Source: Bagarius yarrelli
Lineage: Eukaryota > Chordata > Actinopteri > Siluriformes > Sisoridae
DNA: 64,000 nt
NCBI GenBank assembly: GCA_005784505.1
Contig: VCAZ01000122.1
Location: 65,284 to 129,283, forward strand
Reading direction: 5' to 3'
The position numbers and the translations under genes are program-made. The notes under the pieces are model-generated. The model saw only the letters and a list, made by a program, of their open reading frames with translations, searched no databases and was not told the DNA's origin. Shown here piece after piece: positions 1 through 11,335 of the stretch. Position 1 is the first letter of the stretch; the number at the start of each line of letters is the position of its first letter.

Positions 1-384
1 GTGTGTGACCCTCACTCCTGTGACCCGAGCTTTAGATAACAGGCAATTGAGACCACATCACTTTAAAACAACAGACAGGACCAGAGCGAGTGAACACACA
101 GATCGCTGAGATATTTCAAAATAAATCGGTAAAAACTAATAATATAAGAAAAATTTAAAAATATATATTATTATATATATAAGTGGTGTTTCTTTGATAT
201 GGAAATGGAGCCAAATAAATCTATTTACTGGTCCATGAATACTTTAATAAATAAACAAAAGTCTAGTGGACACTGTGATAGTATTGATCACATGTAATAA
301 ACATATACGACATAATTAATACATATTTACACAAATACAGCTGTAATAAATATAACAAAAATAAGTATTAACATTACATACCAA

Positions 385-430
<46 letters not shown>

Positions 431-431
431 T
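1..431. other. AT-rich intergenic DNA with an (ATT)n microsatellite
   Basis: No coding signal. It is very AT-rich and ends in a pure (ATT)n tract at about 386-429 that abuts the Tc1-like element. Confidence 0.7.
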
Positions 432-1344
432 AGAAAACTGCCCGTCCAAAAAAATTAAAACATTAATTATTCTTTAAGATCTTGTATTGATGATGAGAGA
501 ATTAAAATTCTTCTCCAGGACATCCTAAAGATTCTGAATGGGGTTCAGGTCTGGACTGGTGGCCAACGCATGTGTAAAAATCATGTCTAATGCTCCCTGA
601 ATCACTCTTTCACAATTTGATCCAGTCGTATCCTGGAATTGTCATCTTGAAAATCTGCCTGTACCATCAGGGGAGACATTTAAGTCATTTAATATATTCA
701 GCTGGTCAGCTGACCTTATTGTTCAGGCACAAAGTGTTTTTGAACCTGACCAACTGCAGCAACCCCAGATCACAGCACTGCCTCCACAGGCATGTAGGCA
801 TGATGGGTGCATCACTTTATTCAGTTCTTTTCTCAATCTGACGCTGGAACTGAGTAAATCTGGACCCATCAGACCACATGACCTTCTTCCATTGCTCCAG
901 ATCTTCCATAGATCTTCCATTGATCCAATCTTTATATTCCCTAGCAAACTGAAGCCAATTAGTCCCAATTCTTTCAGTTCCCTTTGCATAGTGTGTGAGG
1001 AAACACTCTTACTTAACCATCAAACATAGACACCATTTCTTTATGATTTAAGTTCACCGAACATTAAAGTGATCACCAGTAACGATTATTCAGGGGTTTT
1101 TCCGACCACCTTTCTTCCTGAAGGATCCATACTGTCCTCCAGTTGCCAATCATTTTACCCTTCTGAAACGGAATACCATCCTTTCCAGGACCAAGAAACG
1201 AGACATTTCTCACTGCGTCAGTACGGGGTTAAATAACCTGTTTCCACCTGAAACAATCCTCCGTGCAGTAATTATCCAATGGGAGACTCTTACCTATTTA
1301 CTTAATAAATCCAGGTGCTGACTTTTTTTCTTGTGGGCAGTTAA
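432..1344 (-). mobile_element. Decayed Tc1/mariner-like DNA transposon
   Basis: The ends are imperfect inverted repeats. The left begins AACTGCCCGTCC followed by an A-run (436-454). The right (1324-1342), read in reverse complement, begins AACTGCCCACAAG followed by an A-run. On the minus strand, broken frames read as Tc1 transposase. They include an MWSD motif near the first catalytic Asp region (about 875-890), CGGSAVIWGC at about 765-795, and FQDDN around 636-652. At about 0.9 kb it is shorter than a full Tc1 element (about 1.3-1.6 kb), has several stops and frameshifts, and lacks much of the N-terminal DNA-binding region. It cannot move by itself. Confidence 0.8.
723..989 (-). pseudogene. 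Tc1-like transposase remnant
   Basis: An 88-codon open frame inside the Tc1-like element. Its second half (residues about 60-88) contains MHPSCL and CGGSAVIWGCCSWSG, typical of the Tc1 DDE catalytic domain before the second Asp. The first half is out of frame: the adjacent frame carries the EQWKKVMWSD-like segment. Stops and frame changes show it is dead. Confidence 0.7.
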
Positions 1345-1471
1345 TATAATTATTTTTTTAAGTTTTTTTTTTAATTATTATTATTTTAGTCCTGGTTAAT
1401 TTTTCTATTTATTATTATTATCTTTATTAATATATTTATTATAATTACCATTTATACAAAGACACCCAACC

Positions 1472-1513
<42 letters not shown>

Positions 1514-2037
1514 GTCTGTAGATCTCATTTTCTCTTACTGTTTTTGTCCCATTTTTCTTTTCCTCTATCCTCTCATCCCTCACGCTCCCTCTATTTACAC
1601 ACTCTACACACTTCCTCTTTTTCTATCGCCCTGTCATTTAAACTTCCTCTCTCCTCCTCATGACACCCCCCCCCCAATCTCTCTTTCTCTAAAGTTGCTT
1701 TTATTAGCATGACAAATCTGTACATTTATCTTGTCCAGGCTCTGGTACAGGATCATAGCACAAACAGGAAATACACTAGAAAAACAAATACAAAAAGAAA
1801 AGAAAAGAAAAGAAAAACTACAAAAGAAATGTAGCAAAATAAGGCATTAAAAATCACAGTGGACATTTTAAAAAGAAAGTTTTAATTAAAATAAATGAAA
1901 TTTACACACAAAATTACTATACACAAGACAGTGTGTGTGTGGGGGGGGGTGCTTTCTATACTGAATGATGTCTCTCATTGTTCCTCACCTGGTGGCCCAT
2001 GTGTATGTTCTGTTTTGTCGGCGGCCCCAAATCGATT
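1345..2037. other. Intergenic AT-rich DNA with (CT)n and homopolymer tracts
   Basis: Contains a (CT)n array at about 1476-1511, pyrimidine-rich DNA to 1700, a C-run near 1666-1674, AAAAG repeats near 1795-1815 and a G-run near 1941-1949. No gene seen. Confidence 0.6.
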
Positions 2038-2645
2038 GCTGGTCTCGAGTAGGAAGCGTTGATGACTGTGGGCGGAGCTTCCACAACAGGCCGCAGTTTA
2101 AATAGTTTGTTTTATAAAACCAGTCAGAATAACAATGATAAATAAATTAACAAGATGGATTAAATCTGTCATTTTTTTAGTTAGTTTGTTAAGAGATTCA
2201 CACTCTTCTCACCATCAGCTCCACCAGGAAAAACCAGCAATAAATAGAAAGTATCGAAAGGGAAAAATGCACATAAAGGGGGGAAAATACTGGGTGATGG
2301 CAACCACCAGACTAACGGATTCAACAAGTTAAAAAAAACGACAAGAAACATTACAAGGATTAAAGAAAAAAAAGTAAAAGTGTAAAACCAGAAGATGAGC
2401 AAAGCAATTCTGGTCACATGATGGTGACTGTCTCCCCCACCCCTACCCCCACCCCCACATCCCATCTGTCTTCCCATCATCTTTCTCTCTCTCACACAGT
2501 GCAAAGTGCCAAATATTTCAACATCACACAAACTCTAATAACGCCTCCTGCAGTGTTTGCACTCTGTCCTGGAAAAAATAGTGTCTCTCTCACAGCACGA
2601 TGGATGATATCGGGTCAAAGGTCAGCATTCTTTTCTGCTCCGTGC
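2038..2645 (+). repeat. Homologous block, copy A (pairs with 50609-51047)
   Basis: Starts GCTGGTCTC and contains GTGGGCGGAGCTTCCAC, a 17-base string found identically in the block at 50609-51047. Further shared strings occur in the same order: AAATTAACAAG versus GAATTAACAAG, ATTAAATCTGTC, TCACCATCAG, TAGAAAGTA, ATGGCAACC and CTGGAAAAAAT. The copies are diverged and carry indels, and this copy has an extra C-rich insertion near 2425-2500. No coding frame is conserved between them. It could be a dispersed element or an old local duplication. Confidence 0.6.
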
Positions 2646-2945
2646 TGCACTGATCTGAGTTTCAGTTACAGTGTTTAATCGGTTGTCATTTTTAAACCGT
2701 AAAACTGAATTAGTTTAAAATTGAATTAAATGAAATTAGGTTAAATTTCCTATCCCACGATCGTGCAGGAGAGACGACTCGTCATACACGAGGGGCGGAA
2801 AACGCAGATGCGCCACTTTAAGTACCTCAAGTAGCTTTAAGTGCTTGAAGCTTAAACGATTATCCGACTGCAAATTCTTGCTGCTTTTACGTTATATGTC
2901 ATGTGTCAGTATCATAATGGCGGCTGTTTCATTCATACTACACTT
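2646..2945. repeat. Interspersed repeat fragment, TACTTTAAG/CGGCTG type
   Basis: About 2745-2945 resembles parts of the AGTATG-family copies at 12430-12730 and 57800-58330: a cact-ttaa-agt run followed by a segment with ATGTCA...ATGGCGG and a CATTCATAC stretch. The relationship is loose and boundaries are uncertain. Confidence 0.3.
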
Positions 2946-3275
2946 CTCTCTCTCGCTCTCTCTCTCTCTGACTCGCTCTCTCTCCATCTCTGCCACTCTC
3001 CATCTTTGCCAGTCTCTCTGTCTCTGCCCCCTCTCTCCCTCTCTGTCTCTCTCGCCGTCTTTGCCTCTGCCACTCTCCGTCTTTGCCAGTCTCTCCGTCT
3101 CTGCCTCTCTTCCAGTGTCTGCCTCTCTCGCCTCTGCCTCTGTCTCTGCTTCTGCCTCTTCCCGTCTCTGCCTCTCTTTCAGTGTCTGCCTCTCTTCCCG
3201 TCTCTGCCTCTCTTTCAGTGTCTGCCTCTCTTCCAGTCTCTGCCTCTCTCCGTCTCTGCTTCTCTCTCAGTCTCT
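2946..3275 (+). repeat. CTCTGTCTCTGCC-type pyrimidine minisatellite
   Basis: About 330 bases of almost pure CT with regular G interruptions, built from variable units around 15-24 bases (tctctgcctctctttcagtg and related). All three + frames are open, giving Ser/Leu-rich frames that are not credible proteins. Confidence 0.85.
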
Positions 3276-3276
3276 C

Positions 3277-3425
3277 TAGAGTAAGTACTTTGTCAGCGCT
3301 ACGTTACTGCACAGTGAAATTCTTTGGGTTCGGTGCACAGTGTCCGTTATCCTGCAGCGTCTTGAGCAGAGGCGGTTAAGGGCCTTGCTTAAGGGACCAA
3401 CAGTCGCAGATTGGCAGTGATCCTT
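3277..3425 (-). mobile_element. tRNA-SINE fragment (GGGCCTTGCTYAAGGGMCCAACA type)
   Basis: Contains GGTTAAGGGCCTTGCTTAAG and ACCAACAGT, the conserved body shared with copies near 22.6 and 23.7 kb. It has lost the tRNA-like head and begins at a CAGTGAAATTCTTT-like tail. In the better copies the tRNA-like head lies on the minus strand, so the element is antisense here. Confidence 0.55.
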
Positions 3426-6288
3426 CAGTCAAATACCCAGAATCTTTTGGGAAAATCCTGAGCAAACAGTTTTTGGAGGTTTTTGGCGCAGGTGGAGAAA
3501 AAGTTCACTCGGAGTTCATCTCTTGAAATGGCCTTTTAATAAAGACGTTATTTGTTGTCGTTTCGGTTTTAAACGATTTAAAATAGTGAGATTACAGAAC
3601 GGCGGGTTATTTATTGCGCTCGGTTATCTTTTTAGCGTAATATTGCAACAGATTTATTATACATACGGAGCAGGTGGAAAATATTTGTTTGAAGCTTCTC
3701 GCTGTTCTTTTTTTTTCTATTTAAAAAGACTAACAGAGACTTTATTGGGCTTTAAAGAAACATCAATAAAACAACAGACTGACATTATCAGCAAGCACCA
3801 AAACCACATGGTGCACATGTAGAACACCTGTAGAACCTTCCTCACTCCTCACTCGGCCCTCTCAGCCTCAACGTTCCCACGTAGAACCTCACCGAACTGC
3901 CGTTTTCATGCAAACTAATCAGACTAATGAGGACCACAGTTCCAGTTCTGCAACAAAGCTACTCTTTAATGTTCTACACACTGAGAACCTTCCATGTTTT
4001 TTGTTTTCCTTTTGCTTGTAAAGGTTTATGTAGTCTTTATTTTCTCTTTCTTCAATGCTTGCTACTCAAGTCTGTACTACATTTGAGTTAGTACGCATTT
4101 CCCGACCGTTAAATATGGTTGTTCTATATAATTTTATTGATATTGTCACGTGATACACAATTCAAATGTGATAACGTTAAACTTGGATGATGCTAAACGA
4201 GTGCAGTTTAACCACCAGGAACAACGTTTTTTTTTCTTTAAAGTATTTAAAGCTACTCCAAGCGATTTACACATCCCACGTCGTCTCTCCAAAGGCATCA
4301 TGGGATAGTAAAGTATCTATTAAAAGTATAATTCAGAATCCGGGCAAGTGTAGTAGATCATCCGGGGACTACTCACCTCACACACTCATATCAGATACGG
4401 GTCAGTTTTAAAAGATGACGTAAGAAGGATCGTCAAAAACATCGGATATTATCGCAAAATCGCAACTGCACATCCAGACCTGCAGTGTTTCGTATAGATG
4501 CCTGGATGATAAGAAAAGCGGAGTATTATTTACAATTTCTTTACTATTTATACACCATGTATCTTGTCCAGAAATTTATTTCGGTATTATGGCACACACA
4601 CACACACACACATACACACACTTTTGCAGCGTTTTAGCAGCTCTGCTTCGTATCTCTGTGGCTGCAGCTATTAATATCGTCGCGACTCTGTGTCCCGTCA
4701 GCAACAGATGGACGTCCAGAAGCAAATATTTTCATTTGGAGAGAAAAAAAAAATGTACAGGAATCAGTCAGAACAGCGCTGTGGAGCGTCGATCACCTAG
4801 AACACCACCCCTCTCCCTCCCCCTAGAGCCGGTGACACTGATTAATACGCTGTCGTTAACCGGCCTGCGTGAAGGTTAGAAAAAAATGGCGTCTGATAAT
4901 TGCAGCAGATTGCAGCCGTGCGTCCTGCCAGAGCATAATTTCTATTGTCAATAACTGAAAAGAAAATATTTATGTCTGTCGAGTTAAAAAAAAAAAAAAA
5001 AAAGCTTAAACTCTTTGGTGTTTAGTTTGCTGAGGGAATTTGGCCGTGGACTCATTGCGCACTATTTCATTATAATTAGCTGAAAAAACAAAGACTGGCC
5101 TGCAGTTATCAAAGTGGAACTATTTTTTCCCAAGCGGTGCCGTGTTATTACAATTTGTTAAGTTAACGGTCCGTTCGAACTCCGGCCTACATGAACTACC
5201 GTTCCTCCTCCACCGGGCTGGAAGCCTTGGATGGGTGGGGGGTGGGGGGGGGGGGGTTGATATCACACCCCAAACCACGCCAAGCTTCCAGCCAAGTGAA
5301 ACATAACATTGCAGACGTGAAAAATACGAAGATAACAATTAATTTATCCTGGTAAATGAGAGCGAGCGCAGAGGGATTAGACTGCATTCACTAGCTATGA
5401 CATACGTTCGTTTTCTGTTGCCAACTCGCTGAAAAGAAATAAAAGGGAGGAGGAGGAGGAGGAGGAGGAGGAGGAGAGCCTGGTTATGAGAAAAAGAGTC
5501 TTTTTGTATCTGGTAAATTATTTTTCTAATAAATGATGTGGAGAATTCATCTTCTGTCTGTTTCACTCAGATACGCCGCAACCGTATCCATCTGTGTGCT
5601 GCTCCGAAATCCAGCTCCGGCATCGTTCACTAACAATCCAAATGTAATTTAATTTACGTGAATATTTTTTACTTTGTTGACGAAACTAAAGACAAACCAA
5701 AGTGTGACGACAACAAAAAAAATCTTTTTTTATTTTGGTTGTTGAAAACGTTATGCGTTCCGCTTTTAGGTCCACTTAAAGCTAAGCTAAGCTAGTTTTT
5801 GTGCCTCTTTTTAGTTCTAGCTTTATGGACACACAATCTTTACTTGCAAACACATGACTGTTTCAATATCACATGTCTCAGCCAATCAGGATAAAACCCG
5901 GAATACCGATTCAGACGGGAAAATCAGATCAGATCCCCTAACATTGAGTTCTGTTTGTTAATCAATTAACAAAATGGACAAGAAGCAGGAAGTGAAGTTT
6001 AAGTAAAAGTTTATTCTTTTTTAGCATTATTACTACGACTGCTACCAGCAGCAACGATGATGTAGCAATGAGTTTATGACGCAGACGGTGACGCGCCTTA
6101 AACTGTACCGATACTGCATTTCAGCACACTTGTTCCCTTGCGCACTAATCAATTAAATTGTGCACTTCCAAAATTGCACACTTAATGGAAGACCTCATCA
6201 TCGTCATTAAAAAGCGCCAAACACACTACTGTACTGTACTGACAGTGTTTCATGTATCTGAGCTGCTAGTCTATGCGAAAAAGGTTTG

Positions 6289-6325
<37 letters not shown>

Positions 6326-6380
6326 CCAGCTCTCATACACTTAGCAGAACTTTCCACTAGATGTTTATCTCAACAGTTAT
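3426..6380. other. Intergenic DNA without recognised genes
   Basis: Mostly unique AT-rich DNA. It holds (CA)n at about 4590-4621, A-tracts near 4750 and 4986-5002, a G-rich tract at 5233-5257, (GGA)n at about 5446-5476 and (CA)n at 6292-6323. A diverged AGTATG-family repeat may lie at about 4055-4400 in inverted orientation (CCCGACCGTTAAAT is the complement of a segment near 58295). Short frames of up to 99 codons show no recognisable domain. Confidence 0.5.
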
Positions 6381-6514
6381 CTCTTATAACTGACTCCAGA
6401 GTGTCTGTCTGTCTCTCTGTCCCTCTCCTACTTTTCTTTCGCTCTTTCTTAACCTCACTCTCTTTCTCTCACACACTCTTGCTCTCTCTCTCTCTCTGCT
6501 CTCTTGTTCTTTCT

Positions 6515-6690
6515 CTTGCATTTACAGACGTTCTTATCCTGAGCGACTTCATTTATCTCATTTATACAACTGAGCAATTGGGGGTTAAGGGCCTTGCTCA
6601 GGGGCCCAGCAGTGGTGGCTTGGTGGAGCTGGGAATCGAACCCACAACCTCTGGGTTGGTAGTCCAACACCTTAACCACTTCCCCCCTCT
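6515..6690 (-). mobile_element. tRNA-derived SINE, full-length-like
   Basis: Read on the minus strand: head with GTGGTTAAGGTGTTGGAC, a B-box-like GGTTCGATTCCC, body GGGCCCCTGAGCAAGGCCC, and a tail with GTCGCTCAGGATAAGAACGTCTG. This is the commonest SINE in the window. It sits directly upstream of CT-rich DNA and the duplicated block at 6781-7140. Confidence 0.75.
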
Positions 6691-6780
6691 CTTGCTCGCT
6701 CGCTCGCTCGCTCTCTCTCTCGCTTGTTCTCTCTCTCTCTCTCTCTCTCTCTGTCTGTCTTTCTCTCTTTCTCTCTTTAC

Positions 6781-6897
6781 AGGAGGTGAGACCTCTGCAC
6801 TGATGGTTAAGTTTTCTTCTTTTAGAATGGCGTTAAGTTCAAAGGTCACCTGAATGGCCATAATTCCTTGCTGCACAGCTCTGAGAGTGAGAGCTCT
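6781..6897 (+). repeat. Exon-like block, tandem copy 1
   Basis: Copy 1 of a block repeated 243 bases downstream with no indels over about 117 bases. It is preceded by a long pyrimidine tract ending TTTACAG, a good splice acceptor. After GA, a + frame opens (GETSALM..., ending ...SSKVT) and stops at TGA 6851-6853. Up to that stop, 6 of 8 differences from copy 2 fall in third codon positions, and only V/I and M/T change. Possible readings are a duplicated last exon, a minus-strand exon (the minus frame also stays open) or a repeat. No family is recognised. Confidence 0.4.
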
Positions 6898-7023
6898 GTC
6901 TTTCTTTCTTTCTTTCTTTCTTTCTCTCGTTCTCTCTCTGGCTCGTTCTCTCTCTGGCTCTTTCTCTCTCTCTTGCTGATGCTGACTCTCTCTCTCTGTC
7001 TTTCCCTCTTTCTCTCTCTCTAC

Positions 7024-7140
7024 AGGAGGTGAGACCTCTGCGCTTATGATTAAGTTTTCTTCTTTCAGAACAGCGTTGAGTTCGAAGGTCACCTGAATAC
7101 CCATAATTCCTTGCTGCAGAGCTCTGAGAGCGGAAGCTCC
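7024..7140 (+). repeat. Exon-like block, tandem copy 2
   Basis: Second copy of the block at 6781-6897. It is preceded by the same CT-rich tract ending CTACAG and stops in the same frame at TGA 7094-7096. After the stop the two copies differ with no codon-phase preference, as expected for untranslated sequence. The CT-rich spacer between the copies contains (TTTC)n. Confidence 0.4.
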
Positions 7141-7214
7141 ATCATTACATGGTTAAAAGAGATTGCTGTAAATGTGCGACATTTGTAGACAGATAATCGC
7201 TTTGTCATGCTTGT

Positions 7215-7253
<39 letters not shown>

Positions 7254-7845
7254 TGAGCCTTCTGTACTTAAGAGTTCAGTTTTAAACAATTATGTAGCCT
7301 AAAGTACTACAAACAGTTTCCCTTAACTCAATGTTAATAGCAGGCTTAGAACAAGTAGAAACACACACACACACAAACACACACACTGTGTAATGTAGGT
7401 AAAGCAGTGTGAGACTTCACTGCTAGGCAACAGCAAATATTATACACCCTAAGTGTGTGCATGGTGTGTGTGTACAGGTGCTCACTTCAACATCTGACTT
7501 CCATTTTGCACAAAACTTTAAAAAAAAACGTATTACTGATATATGATACACACACACTCACACACACACTCACACACCATGTTCTATGTGTCTATGTTCT
7601 GGATTGTACACTTAAGGTGGTTCGTATCATGCCCCATGCCAGGAAGCCATGTAAGGTAAAAACCCCCCCATAGAGCTGTGATAATCGAGCAACCCACCTT
7701 TAATCTAAACTGCCAGTGGGTCAAACCACTTCCACATCGGGGAGGGGTGGAATTTGAAGCTTTAAACTGATTTACAAGTCTAACTTTAAAAATAAAGAAC
7801 ACAGCAAGCGTGGATATGTTTTATTCTAAATCTAGGCAGAAAACA

Positions 7846-7877
<32 letters not shown>

Positions 7878-8080
7878 GAAACTTCAAATGTATGTAAACA
7901 ATGTACAATGGCTGAAGAATCACTTGATCATCATTTGATGAACAAAAATAAAAAGAAAAACATTTCATCACACACAAAAACACACACACACACACATATT
8001 CATGATGTGCTTGTAGAAACATCATGTTAACATTTTAAGGAAAATTTAACCAAGTTTTGGTGATAGTGCAACGGAAATGC
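7141..8080. repeat. (CA)n-rich intergenic DNA
   Basis: Contains (CA)n arrays at about 7220-7249, 7361-7386, 7551-7577, 7838-7877 and 7971-7995, separated by unique AT-rich DNA. No gene seen. Confidence 0.7.

Positions 8081-8082
<2 letters not shown>

Positions 8083-8121
<39 letters not shown>
8083..8121. repeat. (CA)n microsatellite
   Basis: Nearly pure dinucleotide array of about 19 units that directly precedes a SINE tail fragment. Confidence 0.9.
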
Positions 8122-8122
<1 letters not shown>

Positions 8123-8134
8123 GGCCCTCAACCC

Positions 8135-8196
8135 CCAAAAAATAAATGTAAGTCGCTCTGGATAAGGGCATCTGCTAAATGCCGTAAATGTAACCG
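8135..8196 (+). mobile_element. SINE tail fragment
   Basis: Contains ATGTAAGTCGCTCTGGATAA followed by a GGCATCTGCTAAATGCC run, the 3' part of the tRNA-derived SINE seen in full at about 39.1 and 6.5 kb. The head is missing. Confidence 0.7.
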
Positions 8197-8410
8197 CAAC
8201 GTCCAAACAACCACCTTTAACCTCAGAGAATACAGCAACCACCAAGCAACCATGTGAAGCACCACCCTGCACACCATGGCAACCACCTAGCAACACACTC
8301 ATCATCAGTCATTTGGAAAAACACATAGCAACTGTCCTGCATCGCACAAGCAAATCATCTGGAACACCATCAGGACTACCCTAGCAACCATCCTAGCAAC
8401 AGAGCATCCA
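8197..8410 (+). repeat. CCTAGCAACCACC-type degenerate repeat
   Basis: Short motif AGCAACCA/TAGCAAC recurs about seven times with variable spacers (aaccaccaagcaacc, cacctagcaaca, catagcaact, ccctagcaaccatcc). This is a low-complexity repeat type common in fish. No gene. Confidence 0.65.
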
Positions 8411-8675
8411 TTGTTCTTTATTATTTTCACTTCCTTTTCTACACACCTTCTCCGACACGTAAACACCACGTCTCAAAAAATAACAACGTTAGATTTATTT
8501 TTCTTTACACGAAAATGTTTTTTTTTTTCGTTTTTTTTCTGCACCTGAGGTCGTTCAGTCAATCTCACAGATCTCTGCTTTCTATCGCTGCGAGTTCACG
8601 CTGCCACGGTTTGTCCAAACCAGGCTGCATTCGCAGGAACTTAATTGCGACTGCTCTGTGTGTGTGTGTATGTTA

Positions 8676-8707
<32 letters not shown>

Positions 8708-9571
8708 TGATTTCTCCCCTCTGTTCCTGGCTAAAGGAAACAGCCGCGCACATTATAGTTTTTCCTTTCATCATGGCGCACTCAGGAATGTGATTACGTT
8801 GGGGCGAACATATGTGTAGTCTCAGGTTTAGCATGCTAGCATGTGACAGCGCTAACATACACACACACACACGTCAAAATTCGTTGGCATTTAAAAAGCT
8901 CGCGGTGGTGTTTTGACAGCGCTGATGATCGTATAGATAGCATCGGGGGGGAAAAAAACTACCAGTCGCATTTCAGCCAGCGTTATTAGCGTTATTAGCA
9001 TTATTAGCATGCTTTAGTGTAATTGTGCACTTGTTATTTTGTCTTGAACACAAAGTAGCCTGAGGATAAAATGCTAAAAAGCTGTAACTATCCTAATTGT
9101 CATAACGATCCTAATGTTCATGCTCGAGTGGGTTTTAATGAAGCTAGTTAAAGACCCTGTGTGTGTATGTGTGTGTGTGTGTAGAATTTTACAGAGTTTA
9201 GAGTCTGTAAAGTCGGTATACCCTTGTAGTGAGGGATTAGTATGTTTGGTGTAGGATTAGTAAACGTTGGGTAATAAATTCTGGATTCTGGTTGGTCAGC
9301 AGATGTTAATTCGATTTTTTTTTTTGGAGTGTGTTAATCAGAAGCAAGTGAAACTCTTCGCCTGCCCTTTACCTCACCACCTAACCTTCACTAACAAACA
9401 CACACTCAGGGGAGTGCACACTCAGGGGCCGTAGATTGGGATGATGCCTGCGTTTGCTCTGCCGTTGCCCTCTGCCCTGAGTGGAGGCAATGACTGTATG
9501 ACTGTATGTAGACGTGCACCCTACTCCCGGTGCATTTTGGAGAACTGCGCCAGAATTCCACTGATCTTTAT
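8411..9571. other. Intergenic DNA with GT arrays and TTAGCATTA repeats
   Basis: (GT)n at about 8657-8698 and 9161-9182, (CA)n at about 8858-8871, and a short tandem GTTATTAGC/ATTATTAGC run at about 8983-9009. No coding signal. Confidence 0.5.
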
Positions 9572-9722
9572 TTATATCTTACATTTCTGGCGTTTGGCAG
9601 ATGCCCTTATTCAGAGTGACACATTTTTTTTTTACAACTGAGCAAGTTGAGGGGTTAAGGGCCGTGCTCAGGGGACCCCGCAGTGGCACCATGGTGGTGC
9701 TGGGAATTGAACCTACTACTAG
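9572..9722 (-). mobile_element. tRNA-derived SINE, 5' truncated
   Basis: Minus-strand copy with the GGCAGATGCCCTTATTCAGA tail, AACTGAGCAAGTTGAGGGGT and CAGTGGCACCATGGTGGTGC body. The tRNA-like head is cut after the GGGAATTGAACC B-box region. Confidence 0.75.
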
Positions 9723-10489
9723 ACTACTAGACTAATTTAAATAAGAATGGAAATAATTAATAATAATAAACATGCACATTAGTTAGGTGTTTGTAAAAGT
9801 AGCCCAGTTTACTAGAAAGCAACTGAGCCAATCAAAGAGCTCAAAGCCTGTTTGACACTAAGATACTTAGCGAACCGTTGCCTGTTTACATGAGATGTGA
9901 TCTAATCCGATCTGGTGTTTACATGTGCCTATGCACAATCGGAATAATTTGGTGACAGATGTACAGCTCGTCTGCCGCTCCAGGAATCTCTTAATTTCCT
10001 GGGTTTTTGACCCCTTATTGAAATAGACATGCAAGTTTAATCACTCCGGAGACATGAGGACACACCGCTGACGAAGGGTGAACTTTTAGGGGCAGTGCTT
10101 TGCTACAAATCCTTGATTTTATTCCACTTAAGGTGGTTACACAGTTTTAGTAAACCGACTGTAAGCAGAATAGGATGCTCGGTGGAAACGCACTTAGTGT
10201 CGTCAGGCAGCGAGACGGTGGAATGTGTACACGTTTTATTCACAAAAAGGCGGAGTGAAAGTAAAAACAAGACTAAAACATGCAGAACACCAACATTTCT
10301 CTCATACATAATGGCAGCTATTAAAAATAATGAAAGCGTTTGGTGAAAATGAAAATAATTACACTTTCAGATTCCGCCATTTTGGGAAGTATCGTGGCTC
10401 TGATTTATTGAGTCAGTCTGTCATACAGACAGTCCTGCCTGAGAAGACCTGATTTATGCCGACTTGTGTTTTTTTTTTTTTTTATGCTA
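9723..10489. other. Intergenic AT-rich DNA, no gene seen
   Basis: Unique or weakly repetitive DNA. The segment about 9890-9960 has GTTTACATG...AATC motifs like an old interspersed repeat. Short frames of up to 83 codons are not recognisable. Confidence 0.4.
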
Positions 10490-10940
10490 GCATGAAGCTA
10501 GTCAAGCCTAGCATTAGGAGCAGGAACATCACAGCTTTGGCTTCGGAATAACATTCACCTTAAAAAAAATTGGAAAGTCGAGCAGCGGATCAGAGCCGGG
10601 AGTAAATGGGACATGGATGAATTGGTTCAGCCGGCGGGAATTGGAACAGATGGACGTGTCACAGTGAATGAGAGGCTAATTAAAATCCGATCAGCCGAGG
10701 CGAGGGCTCCACGATTTCAGAGCGGATTGTCGGGTTTGTACTCGCCAGCGAGAGCCAAAAAGAGCTCTGAGCGCTATCGCTTTGGCCACCACGCTTCATT
10801 AGCAGCTCCCCTCGACTGTGGCTCTTCCTTTGCAGACGACCCGATGGACAGGAGCACATTAGTCGTGTTGAAAAGCCAAAGTGGGGAAGTGACATCCTCC
10901 TCCACTGTTAGTGTTAGACCCCTTCTGCTTACAAACAGAT
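10490..10940. other. Non-repetitive GC-balanced block, possible conserved non-coding element
   Basis: Stands out from its AT-rich, repeat-rich surroundings. It carries a 109-codon + frame (10613-10942) and overlapping minus frames, but none has a recognisable domain or splice context, so coding is not supported. Confidence 0.2.
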
Positions 10941-11335
10941 GATTTGGGACACGTCCAGAGTTTATTAATGAAGAGGAGACATTTTTAATAGCCTGCATGT
11001 TGAGGGAAAGGTTGGTTTAGGACACGCCCACACCCATAAGGGTGCCGAATTTTTGATGGCCTACATACTAAAGAGAGTGGTTGGTTTAGGACACATTCAT
11101 AAGGTTGGAACATTTTTGATGGCCTTCATGCTGAAGAGAGTGGCTGGTTTTAAACCTACCCATGAAAGTGAAACGTTTTGATAGCTTATGTAGTGAAAAG
11201 AGAGCTAATTAAGACACCCCCATAAAAAAAGAGAGATATTTTGGATAGCCCATATAGTGAAAGGGCTGATTTGGGTCCCACTCATGAGGACTGCCTATAC
11301 ACAGGGTAAGAATTAATTCCACTTTGATTAGGGAC
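10941..11335 (+). repeat. Degenerate 60-73 bp tandem repeat, array 1
   Basis: The anchor GGTTTRGGACAC or GATTTGGGAC occurs at 10941, 11014, 11083, 11146 (decayed), about 11206 (decayed) and 11268. Spacings are about 73, 69, 63, 60 and 62. Each anchor is followed by CCCAY...ATTTTTGATRGCCTRCAT. The same unit returns at 13.6 and 14.4-14.9 kb. Confidence 0.75.

Noticed and set aside
2845..3379. Overlapping Ser/Leu-rich frames
   Set aside because: All come from the CTCTGTCTCTGCC minisatellite, open in every frame.
10613..10942. 109-codon plus-strand frame as a gene
   Set aside because: No recognised domain, no splice or promoter context, and overlapping open frames on the other strand; kept only as a unique block.
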